The notes under the pieces: generated by a model
Seen by the model: only the letters and a program-made list of their open reading frames with translations
Database searches by the model: none
Told to the model about the DNA's origin: nothing
In this document: positions 8,126 through 18,500 of the stretch, piece by piece
Layout: every line of letters starts with the position of its first letter
Numbering within the stretch: position 1 is the stretch's first letter
NCBI RefSeq assembly: GCF_011421635.1
Contig: NZ_WTLI01000017.1
Location: forward strand, 60,835-124,834
Length of the DNA: 64,000 nucleotides
Direction of reading: 5' to 3'
Source of the DNA: Paenibacillus turpanensis
GTDB taxonomy: Bacteria > Bacillota > Bacilli > Paenibacillales > YIM-B00363
Position numbers and translations under genes: made by a program

Positions 8126-9826
8126 ATGCGATTGGCGAAAGTGAAAAAACATCTGCTCATCAGTGCCTCCTGCGCAGCTTTGTTTCTTGGCGTGCAGACC
8201 GGAACCGTTCAAGCGGCAGATTTTCAAGATTTGAAGGGGCATTGGGCGCAGCAGCTTGTTGACCGCTGGACAGAGCAGGGGGCGGCAAAGGGCTATGAAG
8301 ACGCTTCTTTTCGGCCGGACGCCCCGATCAGTCGAGCGGAGTTTGTGGCGTTAACCAATCGTATGTTAGGTTTTACGGCAACACAGCCGATTGATTTCGT
8401 TGATATAAGCAAAAGCGATTGGTTTTACGAGGAGCTTCAGAAAGCGGTCGAAGCGGGATATATCCAGGGTTATGAGGATGCGACCATACGTCCCACTCAA
8501 CAAATTTCTCGCGCCGAGGCAGCGGTTATTGCAGCTCGACTTATGCAGCTGTCCCCTGTGGAAAGCTCAAACGTAAATACGGCGTTTAGTGATGAGGAGA
8601 TGCTGGGCTGGAGCAAAGGCTGGGTTAAGGCGGTAGTGGATCAGGGCATTATGTCCGGTTATACCGAGGATCGCGCCTTCCGGCCGCAGCAGCCGATCAC
8701 CCGTGCGGAGGCGCTTGTCACCTTGGATCGGGTCGCGCAGCAGGTTTTAGATGGAGTCCCATCATTGGAAAACGTTACTTATACACAATCCGGCGTTTAT
8801 GGTCCGAAGGGGAACGAACCCCAAACCATTCGCGGAAATGTAGTCGTGTCGGCGGGTCAGGTTACGCTGCAGAATATGATCATTGAAGGGGATTTAACGA
8901 TTACCAAGGCCGTTGGTGAAGAGGACGTCCGGTTAAAGCATGTCACTGTGGCAGGAACGACCCGGATTCAAGGGGGCGGCGAGAACAGCATCCATATCAC
9001 AGACTCGGAGCTGGGTGACATGGAGGTATCCAAGCCAAACGGCAGCGTCCGTATTGTGTCGGAAGGCTCGTCCAGCATCCAAAATGCGACGTTGGCCACC
9101 CCAGCGAAGCTGGAGGAGTTGAACGGATCGCAAGGTGAAGGCTTCCAAACGGTGAGCGTGGAGGTGCCATCCGCTAATTCTACCGCATCCGTGCTGGCGG
9201 GGGACTTCACGAGTGTAAATATCGTTACGCCGAAAGCGCAGGTGGAGTTCACCAAGGGGAATGTGGAGGAAATGAAGGTCGACGGCCGTGCAGTAGAGGC
9301 GTCCATTCATGTCGCCAGCGGAGCGCGGATCAAGCTGTTGACGCTTGACGCCAAGACTACGGTGACCGGTACAGGTCCAGTGGACAAGGTTGTGGCGACT
9401 AAGAACGCGGACGGGTCCGTCATCCAGCAGCAGGTTGTGGTGGAGCTGCCTTCCGGTGTGCAGATCCGCACGGGCGTTGCTTCGGGTTATGCATCCTCAG
9501 GCTCAGGCACCCGTTCAGACTCGGGCTCGGACGATTCCGATGATTCTGACGATGGTTCAAGTGAGGCATTACGTGAATTGGCGGCGAAAAAATACATTGT
9601 CCCCGATGTTTTTACCATTTATGAATTTACGGGTAAGGTCTCGGGTGCTGTGGAGGAAGTCACGATTACGGCCGGCTTCAAAAAGAAGCGTCTGACTGTC
9701 GAAAATGGCGTTTTTAAATGGCAGTTTGCTGAAAAGGTTGATTTCTCGTCAGCCGTTATTACTGCGTATCACGCCGATGGCAGCGTCTTGCAATCAACGG
9801 AATTAACCATCGTCAGAGCGAAATGA
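8126..9826 (+). CDS. SLH-domain cell-surface protein
   Basis: 566-aa secreted protein. A signal peptide (MRLAKVKKHLLISASCAALF, cleavage near VQAA) is followed by three S-layer homology domains at about residues 35-215, with motifs such as GYEDASFRPDAPISRAEF. SLH domains anchor proteins to pyruvylated secondary cell-wall polymer. The middle is a beta-rich repeat region (VTLQNMIIEGDLTITK and following) and a Ser/Asp-rich linker precedes a small C-terminal domain. ATG 8126 is favoured by GGAG eight bases upstream. Its stop overlaps the next frame, so it is probably coupled to the Ig-repeat protein gene. Confidence 0.87.
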   Translation: MRLAKVKKHLLISASCAALFLGVQTGTVQAADFQDLKGHWAQQLVDRWTEQGAAKGYEDASFRPDAPISRAEFVALTNRMLGFTATQPIDFVDISKSDWFYEELQKAVEAGYIQGYEDATIRPTQQISRAEAAVIAARLMQLSPVESSNVNTAFSDEEMLGWSKGWVKAVVDQGIMSGYTEDRAFRPQQPITRAEALVTLDRVAQQVLDGVPSLENVTYTQSGVYGPKGNEPQTIRGNVVVSAGQVTLQNMIIEGDLTITKAVGEEDVRLKHVTVAGTTRIQGGGENSIHITDSELGDMEVSKPNGSVRIVSEGSSSIQNATLATPAKLEELNGSQGEGFQTVSVEVPSANSTASVLAGDFTSVNIVTPKAQVEFTKGNVEEMKVDGRAVEASIHVASGARIKLLTLDAKTTVTGTGPVDKVVATKNADGSVIQQQVVVELPSGVQIRTGVASGYASSGSGTRSDSGSDDSDDSDDGSSEALRELAAKKYIVPDVFTIYEFTGKVSGAVEEVTITAGFKKKRLTVENGVFKWQFAEKVDFSSAVITAYHADGSVLQSTELTIVRAK

Positions 9827-9849
9827 ACCGGGATAAAGGAGCCAGTTTG

Positions 9850-11871
9850 ATGAAAAAAAGAAATGCATGGATCAAGGTATTATTGGCAGCAAGTATGGCC
9901 TCGACTGTATTGCCTGCAGCAGCCCTTGCTGCACCTCGGGGCGGCATATATGTTGGCGGGGATGTAGATAAATTTTATAGTATAGACGCATTTCTTTCCG
10001 ATCACAATTTTAATCAAGCTTTAGATGAAATGCTTGCCGCTCCCGAGTCTGCCCTATATGTGGATTCAGACGGATATGCTGCCCATATTCACGACTTATT
10101 GACGGCTGAAACGGTTAACGATGTGCTGAACTTTGCGGATGAAGCAGATTTCGACGCGATCGGTGCTTGGGACGGATTCCAATCGATTTCGGTAGATGGC
10201 GAGGAGGGGGAGAGGTATACTCCTGCTGCTGACTTGGAGCCAGCCGCGGGACCGACGGAAGTTTTGCTTGCTGAAGGCTCGGTAGGGAAGGCTGTCCATG
10301 AGGCGATCCTCAACTTGATCCAAGGGAAACGGTATCTCGTTACGGTAGACAGCCGCACCTATGGAGTAAAGTCGAACGGGATGTTTGGGGCAGAGGGATC
10401 GGCTCCCGAGCCATTGGCTGAGACGGCTATTCGCGGATTGACCAACGGAACGTTGTACATGGTGAAGGAAGACCCTTCCGCCGTGGTGCCTTCCGGGGAG
10501 CATTCCGGCTTGTCGTCCGTCGTTCCCGGTGTGCAGGGAAGCCGTGAGGTCACCTTAGCGTTGACTGTGAAAAATAAGTATGGGGAAGTCCTTACCGGCC
10601 TGAAAGCCGAGCAATTCCAAATTCGGATTAATGGAGCGGAACCGGTTTCGTTTGCTAATGAGCAATTCGGTCCGTTTGCAGAAGTAGGCAGTGGACAATA
10701 TTCCGTTAAGCTGAAGGGGACAGCGGATTCGGCTGTGTACGAGCTGACGAATCTTACTGCGGCCGATGTCCTCATTCATGAAAACGAAACCGTCACGATG
10801 CCCGCTGCAGATCCCGTTCCTGCAGATGCATCGTCGGCAGTAACCGGCGTCACCTATGGAGCATCCGGCTCCAAACAGGTCGTGATTCAGTTGACCGTAA
10901 AAAATTCCAATAACGCTGCGGTAACAGGTTTACAAGGCAGCGATATCTGGGTACAAGTCAATGAGGCGGAGCCGACAAGCTTAACGGGTGGAGGGTTCAG
11001 TTCTTTCGCCCAGCTTGGGGAGGGCATGTATAGCGTAACCTTTACCGGTGATGCGGATAACGCTTTATACGAGATGACCAACTGGACCGCAAAGGGAGTC
11101 CGATTCCATGACTCGGTAACGGTCAAGCTGCCGGGACCTGCTGCACAAGTGCCGGCGCCTGTTAACTCGCGTATTCTTGAAGTTGTACAGGGTGACAGGG
11201 GAAGTAAGCAGGTGAAGGTGACGATGGAAGTGCGTGATGAGAAGGGGGCTATCATTACGGGGCTTACGGCATCGGATTTTACCGTCCAAGTGGAGCACGC
11301 GGCGCCTGTCAGCCTGAACGAAGGAGCCTTCAGCGGATTTGCGGAAATTGAACCGGGCTATTACTCGGTTACATTCACCGGGTCTGAACACGCAGCAGCT
11401 TATACGCTGTCGAATTTATCGGTTAAACATGTAGTGATCTCCGAGACTCAATCGGTGATGACCCCTTCGGCAGAAAGAGAGCTCTTTTCAGATGCGGTCT
11501 GGCAGGATGGTTATGTCTTTGCGGCAGGGTCAACCGTCACGATCCAGCCCTCATTGCTCCTACATGCCACACCGGATGAATCCGTGGTTACGGTCGATTT
11601 AGGCGGAGTCTTCAGCGCCGAGAGATTGGTCGATACGTACGACATTGTACCGTTAAATGGGGGAGAGCACGGAGCAATTCCTCTTCATGAAAGCCATATC
11701 ACGAATAGCGGCCAGCAGGTGCAGCTGGTTTTGCCGAGTGCGGAAGAGAGCGTTATTACGTTCGTGTTCAACGATAAAGTTGTACCGATAACTCCCGGAA
11801 CGTATACCTTCACCTTTACGGTGAATGGGGCATCCATTGAGGTGCCGGTAACCGTTGTAGGGGTCCAGTAG
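9850..11871 (+). CDS. Secreted protein with three ~110-residue Ig-like repeats
   Basis: 673-aa exported protein with a clear signal peptide (MKKRNAWIKVLLAASMASTV to AAALAAP). ATG 9850 is chosen because AAAGGAG lies 8 nt upstream. After an N-terminal domain of about 200 residues, three tandem repeats follow, each with the pattern GSK(Q/E)V, TVKN..G..(V/L)TGL, (S/E)G.YSV.(L/F).G, and ending in a V(T/K)(M/L)P-like strand. They resemble bacterial Ig-like/invasin modules. No wall anchor is seen, but the gene follows the SLH gene directly, suggesting the two act together at the surface. Substrate or ligand is unknown. Confidence 0.75.
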   Translation: MKKRNAWIKVLLAASMASTVLPAAALAAPRGGIYVGGDVDKFYSIDAFLSDHNFNQALDEMLAAPESALYVDSDGYAAHIHDLLTAETVNDVLNFADEADFDAIGAWDGFQSISVDGEEGERYTPAADLEPAAGPTEVLLAEGSVGKAVHEAILNLIQGKRYLVTVDSRTYGVKSNGMFGAEGSAPEPLAETAIRGLTNGTLYMVKEDPSAVVPSGEHSGLSSVVPGVQGSREVTLALTVKNKYGEVLTGLKAEQFQIRINGAEPVSFANEQFGPFAEVGSGQYSVKLKGTADSAVYELTNLTAADVLIHENETVTMPAADPVPADASSAVTGVTYGASGSKQVVIQLTVKNSNNAAVTGLQGSDIWVQVNEAEPTSLTGGGFSSFAQLGEGMYSVTFTGDADNALYEMTNWTAKGVRFHDSVTVKLPGPAAQVPAPVNSRILEVVQGDRGSKQVKVTMEVRDEKGAIITGLTASDFTVQVEHAAPVSLNEGAFSGFAEIEPGYYSVTFTGSEHAAAYTLSNLSVKHVVISETQSVMTPSAERELFSDAVWQDGYVFAAGSTVTIQPSLLLHATPDESVVTVDLGGVFSAERLVDTYDIVPLNGGEHGAIPLHESHITNSGQQVQLVLPSAEESVITFVFNDKVVPITPGTYTFTFTVNGASIEVPVTVVGVQ

Positions 11872-11921
11872 TCGGATAGAACGAAAGACAAGCAAGGGAA
11901 TGGATTCTTGCGACGATAGGA

Positions 11922-11958
11922 AGCACTGATGCCTAGGAAGCTAGGCTCAGTGCTTTTT
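11922..11958 (+). terminator. Strong rho-independent terminator
   Basis: AGCACTGA-GCCTAG / CTAGGC-TCAGTGCT stem with a one-base bulge and GAAG loop, followed by six T. It ends the SLH/Ig-repeat operon. Confidence 0.85.
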
Positions 11959-12043
11959 TAAAGTTTAAGAAGCGGCCAAAAGAAGCAGTTGCAGTTTACA
12001 GAGGAGTGAGAACCTATTAAAGTAAGAATAGAGGTGAGGAAAA

Positions 12044-13126
12044 TTGTTCTTTTCCGTAAATAAAAACAATAATGCTTTACATGTTTATGAAGAAACAGAT
12101 TTTAAAAGTAACAACGTTCTTGAAAGAAACCATATTGAAGATTGGGTGATCAAAAAGCCCGAGATTCTGGGTGAGGAACTCTATATTCTAACAAATGAAT
12201 ATGACAAATTCGATAAAACGTCTGAGCGGCTTGATGTTCTGGCACTCGATAAACAGGGGAACTTAGTTATTATAGAGCTGAAGAGGGATGATAGTGGGAA
12301 AGACGTTGAATTACAGGCGGTAAAGTATGCTGCCTATTGTTCAACTTTAACAGTAGAAGAGATTTTGACATTACACCGTGAATATTTGAAAAAAGAGAAT
12401 GTTGAATTATCGATAGAGGATGTAAAAACAAAGATTGAGGATTTTCTTGGTGCCCCACTTGATAAGATTTCAGACCGGCCACGGATTATTTTAGTTTCGC
12501 GCGAATATAGGCCTGAAGTAACCGCAACCGTACTCTGGCTTAGAAAATTCGGGATAGACATTACTTGCGTAAAATTTACGGTCTATAAACTTAACGATTC
12601 GGAAATTGGTGTCTTCTCTAATATATTGATTCCTTTACCAGAGGCTGAGGAATATATTATTCGGGCTGAAAAGAAAGAGCATAATGAAAATGAGATGACA
12701 AGTCAGGATAGGCTTAAAATCGATTTTCTAAATAAATTAAAAACAGCAACGGTTTCAAAATTAAAAATCGATGATAATTTAATTAAAGTCAATCACAACT
12801 ATAAATATTTACAAATTAAAACAACGCATTCAAGCATACATTTTGAATTCTGTTTTAGAGGCAGAAATTCTCTGGAGATCGGATTGCATTTTGAAAAAAG
12901 CAACGATGACTGTAATAATCAGAAGGTAAGGGAACTTAAGTCCAGATTCGAATCAGAATTAATTAATGTTTTTAATCAAGAAGTTGTTTTTGAAGAAGAT
13001 TGGACTAGCAGAAAATGGGCGAGAATTTCGATCGTAAATTCTACAGGCTCCATTGATGAAAGCTTATTTAACTGGGCAATTGACAATATGAAAGCTTTTT
13101 ATGAAAAACTCATAAATGAGCTATAG
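12044..13126 (+). CDS. PD-(D/E)XK nuclease-like protein (NucS/DUF91-type N-domain)
   Basis: 360-aa protein whose N-terminal half carries a PD-(D/E)XK-type core: SERLDVLALDKQGNLVIIELKR (about residues 60-82), with D, E and K in the expected order, followed by DVELQAVKYAAYCSTL. This arrangement is typical of NucS-like/DUF91 nucleases. The C-terminal half (about 220-360) is a separate domain with paired beta strands ending in a helix, DUF5655/DUF4268-like. The start is TTG at 12044, supported by GAGGTGAGG just upstream. It is a single-gene unit between two terminators and more AT-rich than its neighbours, which suggests acquisition. A role in defence or repair is inference. Confidence 0.7.
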   Translation: MFFSVNKNNNALHVYEETDFKSNNVLERNHIEDWVIKKPEILGEELYILTNEYDKFDKTSERLDVLALDKQGNLVIIELKRDDSGKDVELQAVKYAAYCSTLTVEEILTLHREYLKKENVELSIEDVKTKIEDFLGAPLDKISDRPRIILVSREYRPEVTATVLWLRKFGIDITCVKFTVYKLNDSEIGVFSNILIPLPEAEEYIIRAEKKEHNENEMTSQDRLKIDFLNKLKTATVSKLKIDDNLIKVNHNYKYLQIKTTHSSIHFEFCFRGRNSLEIGLHFEKSNDDCNNQKVRELKSRFESELINVFNQEVVFEEDWTSRKWARISIVNSTGSIDESLFNWAIDNMKAFYEKLINEL

Positions 13127-13140
13127 AGACGATAACCGGT

Positions 13141-13169
13141 AAATCCCGCATTTTAGCGGGATTTTCTTT
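13141..13169 (+). terminator. Rho-independent terminator
   Basis: AAATCCCGC / GCGGGATTTTC stem-loop with a short T-rich tail just after the nuclease-like gene. Confidence 0.75.
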
Positions 13170-13292
13170 GTACTGTCATAGGAGCGTATATCACATCGTA
13201 TATATAAAAATGTTGCATCGAGCGTGTTTCGGATGAAAATAGTATAAATAAGGAATGAATAGTAAAGTTTAAAAAGGAGAGGAGGAGTAAGG

Positions 13293-14471
13293 GTGAGTAA
13301 AATTGTATTTTTTTCAATCCCCGCATATGGTCATACCAATCCGACACTTCCGGTAGTTTCAGAGTTAGTAAGCAGTGGACATCAAGTATGGTATTATTCG
13401 TTTCATGAATTTCAAGAAAAAATTGAGAGCACAGGGACTACATTTATTTCATGCGACGAGTTTTTACCTCCGATCTCGGAAGAGGAGTTAAATCGTAAGG
13501 TAGGAAAAGATTTCGCTGCTTTGATTGAAATGGTTGCAGACACTACCATTGCATTGGATGAAAAGGTGTGTACAGAGCTAAGAGCGTTCCAACCGGATTG
13601 TATTGTCTCTGATTCCTTATGTTTTTGGGGAAAACTATTTGCCAAAAAACTAGAGATCCCGTACATCTGCTCAACAACTTCTTTTGCGTTTAATAAGCAT
13701 ACGGCAAAGCTAATGAAAAGAAGTATAAACGAGATTTTCAAGATGATTGTTGCAATGCCGAGAATTAATAAAAAAATGGAGATGCTCCGGTCCCATGGGT
13801 ATGAAGTGGAGAGCTTCATATCGATTGTTCAAAATGATAACGAAACGGATACGATTGTTTATACCTCTGAAAAATTCCAGCCCATGGCCGAAACCTTTTC
13901 GAATCGATATGCTTTTGTTGGCCCTTCCATTTGGTCGTCCTCTGAAATATTCCTCGAGGAGAAAAACGGAAAAGTCATCTACATCTCATTAGGAACTGTA
14001 CTGAATCAGAATAAAGATTTTTATCAAAATTGTATCGAAGCATTTGCCGACAGCGAATATGTCGTTGTGATGTCTGTAGGTGAAAAAACAGACATTACCT
14101 TACTCGGTCAGATACCGAAAAATTTCATAGTAAAAAACAGAGTGGACCAGATGGCCGTATTAAAGCAGACAGATGCATTTATTACCCATTGTGGAATGAA
14201 TAGTGTGAATGAAAGTTTGTACTATGGTGTTCCCATGGTACTATTCCCGTTACATAGTGAACAAAGGGTAGTAGCAAACCGCGTTGCTGAACTCAAAGCG
14301 GGTGTATTACTAAAACGAAGCACCCCGAAAAATTTGAAAAAAGCCGTTGCTGATGTGATAGGGGATCGAAAATATCGCGAGAATGCGCAGCAGCTCACTG
14401 AAAATTTACGAGGTGCTGGGGGCGCTGTTAGAGCAGCAAAGGTAATTTTGCAAGTGATCGGAGAAAGGTGA
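13293..14471 (+). CDS. MGT-family glycosyltransferase (GT1, YjiC-like)
   Basis: 392-aa GT-B glycosyltransferase of the macrolide/UGT type. The N-terminus MSKIVFFSIPAYGHTNPTLP is the acceptor-domain signature, and HCGMNSVNESLYYGVPMVLFP (about residues 300-320) is the nucleotide-sugar donor motif. It would transfer a sugar from a UDP-sugar to a small hydrophobic acceptor in the cytoplasm; the acceptor cannot be predicted. The start is GTG 13293 with an AGGAGAGGAGG ribosome site. The gene is AT-rich relative to the downstream pectate lyase region. Confidence 0.88.
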   Translation: MSKIVFFSIPAYGHTNPTLPVVSELVSSGHQVWYYSFHEFQEKIESTGTTFISCDEFLPPISEEELNRKVGKDFAALIEMVADTTIALDEKVCTELRAFQPDCIVSDSLCFWGKLFAKKLEIPYICSTTSFAFNKHTAKLMKRSINEIFKMIVAMPRINKKMEMLRSHGYEVESFISIVQNDNETDTIVYTSEKFQPMAETFSNRYAFVGPSIWSSSEIFLEEKNGKVIYISLGTVLNQNKDFYQNCIEAFADSEYVVVMSVGEKTDITLLGQIPKNFIVKNRVDQMAVLKQTDAFITHCGMNSVNESLYYGVPMVLFPLHSEQRVVANRVAELKAGVLLKRSTPKNLKKAVADVIGDRKYRENAQQLTENLRGAGGAVRAAKVILQVIGER

Positions 14472-14485
14472 AAGCAAACAGCAAC

Positions 14486-15280
14486 CTAAATCACAACCCC
14501 AATATTGCTCCGAAACTCATTCGGCGTAATGCCATACTCCTTTTTAAACGCACGATAAAACGAGCGCAAGCTGTTGAACCCCGCATCAAACGCAATTTCC
14601 GTAACCGGCTTCGTGGTCGATTGCAGCAGCATTTGCGCAAGGGCGGCCCGCCGGCCGTTAATATAATCGCGGAACGAGGTGTGGAGCTGGTCGGAAAAGA
14701 TCCGCGAGATCAGAAATTTGCTGATGCCGAGCTCTTTGGAAAGCATCTCCAGGGTCAATGGCTCTAGAAAATGAAGATCCACATAGGCAAGAATCCGCTG
14801 GATGGTGTCGAGGTCTTGAGTGTAGTCGATCTTTTTCAGGGATAGGGATGGCAATAGATAACCTAGAATGACGGATGTGTAGGCTTTCAGCAGACGGTTA
14901 TCCCTCTGTTCGGTGTACAGCTTGTGCAGTGTGCTAAGGCTGCTCGGGATCGGCTCGGGCAACTCGGTGGTTGGAAGCATTGGGTACTCCGGAATATATT
15001 TTGTCAGCTCCCCCGTATAATCCCCCGGAAAGGCAGCATCGAAAAACACGAGCAGGATACGGCTGTTCTCCGTCGTTTTGTAGCTGTGCGGCTGATTGGG
15101 AAAGATGACGATGAGGTCGCCTTCGGACAGGAGGTATTCCTTCTCGTTGATGGTAATCTGGATGCTGCCGCTTAGGACTATGGTGATCTCCACGGTTTTA
15201 TGCAAATGAAGAGGATACGTATTATCAATGGATATAAAGCTGTGAAATGGCTGATGGCGATGCTGATATTGGATCTTCAC
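14486..15280 (-). CDS. AraC-family transcriptional regulator (cupin sensor)
   Basis: 264-aa regulator. An N-terminal cupin-like domain (KTVEITIVLSGSIQITINEK, LLSEGDLIVIFPNQPHSYK) is followed by two helix-turn-helix motifs at the C-terminus (LTLEMLSKELGISKFLISRIF and VTEIAFDAGFNSLRSFYRAFKK). The start is GTG 15280 with a weak GGGG site upstream. It is divergent from the pectate lyase gene across a 317-bp region, so local control of that gene by a sugar-type ligand is likely. This is inferred from position. Confidence 0.87.
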   Translation of the reverse strand: MKIQYQHRHQPFHSFISIDNTYPLHLHKTVEITIVLSGSIQITINEKEYLLSEGDLIVIFPNQPHSYKTTENSRILLVFFDAAFPGDYTGELTKYIPEYPMLPTTELPEPIPSSLSTLHKLYTEQRDNRLLKAYTSVILGYLLPSLSLKKIDYTQDLDTIQRILAYVDLHFLEPLTLEMLSKELGISKFLISRIFSDQLHTSFRDYINGRRAALAQMLLQSTTKPVTEIAFDAGFNSLRSFYRAFKKEYGITPNEFRSNIGVVI

Positions 15281-15597
15281 TAGTTAGCCCCCATACCGAT
15301 CATCTGGTCTCCACGTTTGCTGTGAAGTGATGCCCTTCCTTTTTCCATATTGAAACGCTTACCTCTATACTACTACACCATGGCAAAGGCACAAGATTTG
15401 GCGCAAAAAATAAATTTTTTGGCACGTGTACGAAGGTTGAAAGCGTTACAATAAGAAAGCAAGCAACTTCGTGAAGTCATTAAACAAAGTGGCAGCCGAA
15501 AGCTTTAACAGGCAGCAGCACACTTTATGATTCTGGAGGCTTGCAGCTTACTTATGGTGAGAGGAGGATGTATAACAGGAGGGCCGAGAAGGTAGTA
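15281..15597. promoter_or_regulatory. Divergent control region, AraC regulator / pectate lyase, with cre-like sites
   Basis: 317 bp without a gene. TTGAAAGCGTTACAA (15437-15451) matches the CcpA cre consensus at about 12 of 14 core positions and overlaps a TACAAT -10-like element (15447-15452). A related TTGAAACGCTTAC lies at 15350-15362, near a possible minus-strand -10 TATAGA. Either catabolite repression by CcpA or binding by the neighbouring AraC protein would fit. The T-rich/A-rich stretch between them shows nothing else. Confidence 0.5.
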
Positions 15598-18500
15598 ATG
15601 GCACGGCAGGCACCATCCATGTTATACAAACAACAAATGAAGAGTAAGGGTAAACGTTTAAACAAATCGATGGCTGTTCTTCTGAGTATTTCGACAGCGC
15701 TTTCATTGGGCTGGACACTGCCGGGGGCAGCGGTTTCGGCGCAAACGGACGGGGACCAATTCACCGGCGCATCCATTGTGGCGTTTCCGGGAGCCGAAGG
15801 CGGCGGAGCGTATACCAGCGGCGGCCGCGGCGGAGACGTGTACATTGTAACGAGCCTTAAGGATTACGGCGAAAATGAAGAGCCGATTGAAGGCTCCCTT
15901 CGTTATGGGGTTACCTCAACACCGAAAGAGGGCCGGACCATTGTTTTCCACGTATCGGGCACGATTGAGCTGAAGGGTTCCTTGCGCTTTTCCGGTATTA
16001 AAAACCTAACGATTGCCGGTCAAACCGCCCCGGGCAACGGCATTACGATCGCGGGCTGGGACACGAATATTAGCGATTCGGAAAATATTATCATCCGATA
16101 CCTCACCTTCCGTCCGGGAGCCAAAAATGTGTTCAACGGCAGTGACTCGATGGATGCGCTGTGGGGACGCGACAACAATTATTTTATCCTCGATCACTGT
16201 TCCTTCAGCTGGAATACGGATGAGACGCTTTCTACATACAGGGGTGAAAACGGTACGATCCAATGGTCGCTGATTTCCGAGAGCTTGACGCTTTCCGGGC
16301 ATTCGAAGGGCAGACATGGCTACGGCGGGATCGCCGGCGGAGATAACACGACCTTTCATCACAATTTATACGTGAGCCATACCTCTCGTAATCCAAGACT
16401 CGGCGGGGGGTATGCCGGTGCGGCAGATGCGGAGCATGTAGCGGTGCTGCAATTTTCCAACAATGTGGTCTACAACTGGGGCTTTAATGGGGTTTACGGC
16501 GGCGGTTACACGTTTACGAATTTCATGAACAATGTGGGGATTGCCGGACCGGGTACCAGAGACAATGTGGAAAATAGGGTCATTGACGCAGGGGAATCCG
16601 GAAAGCTCGGCGGCTTCTATATTTCAGGGAATCGGATTAACGGCAAGGGAACAGGCCTGCTGGACGGTTCGTCGGAATATGTGAAAAACTCCGGCGATAG
16701 CAGCGGCGACAAAATGACCACGTATGCGACGAAGCCGTATCTTTCCGCGGACAGCACCGGCGTCAATAAAGGAATAACGAATAAAGCGTTTGACGACTAT
16801 GTTCAGAACGGGGTAAAAGAGGCCAACGAGCAACTGCTGACGGACATTTTGGAGCAGGCGGGCGCAACTTATCCTCGACGTGATGCCATCGATGCCAGAA
16901 TCGTGGCGGAAGTGGAGCAGGGTCTCGGCCGATATATCAACACGGAGCATGAGGTTGGCGGATATGTTTCGGAATTCGGTGTCATCGAAGAGCAGCGCGC
17001 CGCTGACTTTGACACGAATCGGAACGGGATGGCCGACACTTGGGAGAAGGAAAAGGGCATTTGGGAAGCCAAGGACGCCTATAAAACGATCACAGACAGC
17101 GGCTATACGTGGCTGGAGCAATATATCAACGGTCTCGTTGATATGGAGCACGCAGCGGAAAATCCGGAGGCAAAGCTGGCCGCGCCGGCGAACAATGCGC
17201 AGTATGCCTTGGGTGAAGCGGTGAGCGTAGAGGTTCAGGCTTCCTCCGACTTCGGGCATAATATTGCGAAGGTTGCCGTCTACAATGGCTCGAAGTACCT
17301 TGGCGACGCGGTAGCCAAAGGCAGCAAATACGTATATACCATCGAAGGTCTGGAGGATGCCTCGCACTACATTTCGGCAAGAGTTACCGACTCCGAAGGC
17401 AATGCTACGCAAACGACTGCCGCTCACATTCACATCAATTCGGATGGCGGAGCGTTGGCGAAGCAGGGCTGGACGTCGGCGGATATCGGCAAGCCGGACG
17501 TTCAAGGTACGGCAAGCATCACAGACCAGGTTCTTACGGTAAAAGGAAACGGGAAGCTTGGCATGAGCGAAGGCAGCACGGAGAAATCGAAGGAAGCCGA
17601 TGCCGCCAAAGACGACTTCCACTTTGTTTATAAAGAAGTAACAGGAGATATGGAGATCACTGCGAAGCTGGAGGAGATCGGATCGGCTGACAATCACGCA
17701 TTCACAGGTGTGATGGTTCGCGATGATCTCAAGGACGACAGCGCAACCGCAGCGCTGGGACTATCTTGGGTGAAAATTTCCAACGCGTACCCTTGGTCGG
17801 CTTACTTGGCAGGACGGGAAACGGCGGGCGGAGATTTCGATAAGTTGACGGAAACGCTCGACAGCGCTACGGCGGCGGAAAAGGCCGGGTTCCAGCTTCT
17901 TCCGGACATCGCGTTCAAAATGAACGGTGTCGAGCAGGGCTACTGGCTTAAGCTGGGCCGCAAGGGTGACACCTTCTACGCATACGGTTCCGCGGACGGG
18001 AAAGAGTGGACGCCAATCGGTGAAAAAACGGTAGCGATGAAGGATTCGGTGTACGTCGGTTTTGCCGTAGACAGCAATGATGTGGCGAATGATTTGGAGC
18101 AGCTGAACTACGCGAAGTTCTCGAACATTCGTGTAAAGGATCATTTTAAGCCGATCAGCGAAGAGGTTGAAATGGGGCCGCTGGTCACGGTTGACGGCCT
18201 TCAGGAGGTTGACCCGGCAAACCTGCTAGACGTTTCCCATGCAAACAACAAGATGGTTCTTACGCAATCTGCAGCCGAAGGCCGGATGACGAAGTCGACG
18301 GCAAATCTGGCTTCTAATGTAAGCTACCTTGTGTTTCCGAAGAGCAACCGGAATGCATCAATGGAAATGGACGTAACGATTACTTCGAAGACAACGAATA
18401 GCAATGACATGGGGCTTTTTGTAGGAGCGTTCCAGGTTGGAGATAGTCAGGAGCTGTTTAGTTCCCTTGGGTTTCGGAGTGGCAACAGCCAGACCTTAAC

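Noticed and set aside
8933..9310. Long minus-strand open frames inside the SLH protein gene
   Set aside because: They are antisense shadows of a GC-biased gene, without ribosome sites or protein-like character.
16624..17697. 357-codon minus-strand frame within the pectate lyase gene
   Set aside because: It lies wholly antisense to a well-supported secreted enzyme, has Arg/Ile-rich atypical composition and no start context.
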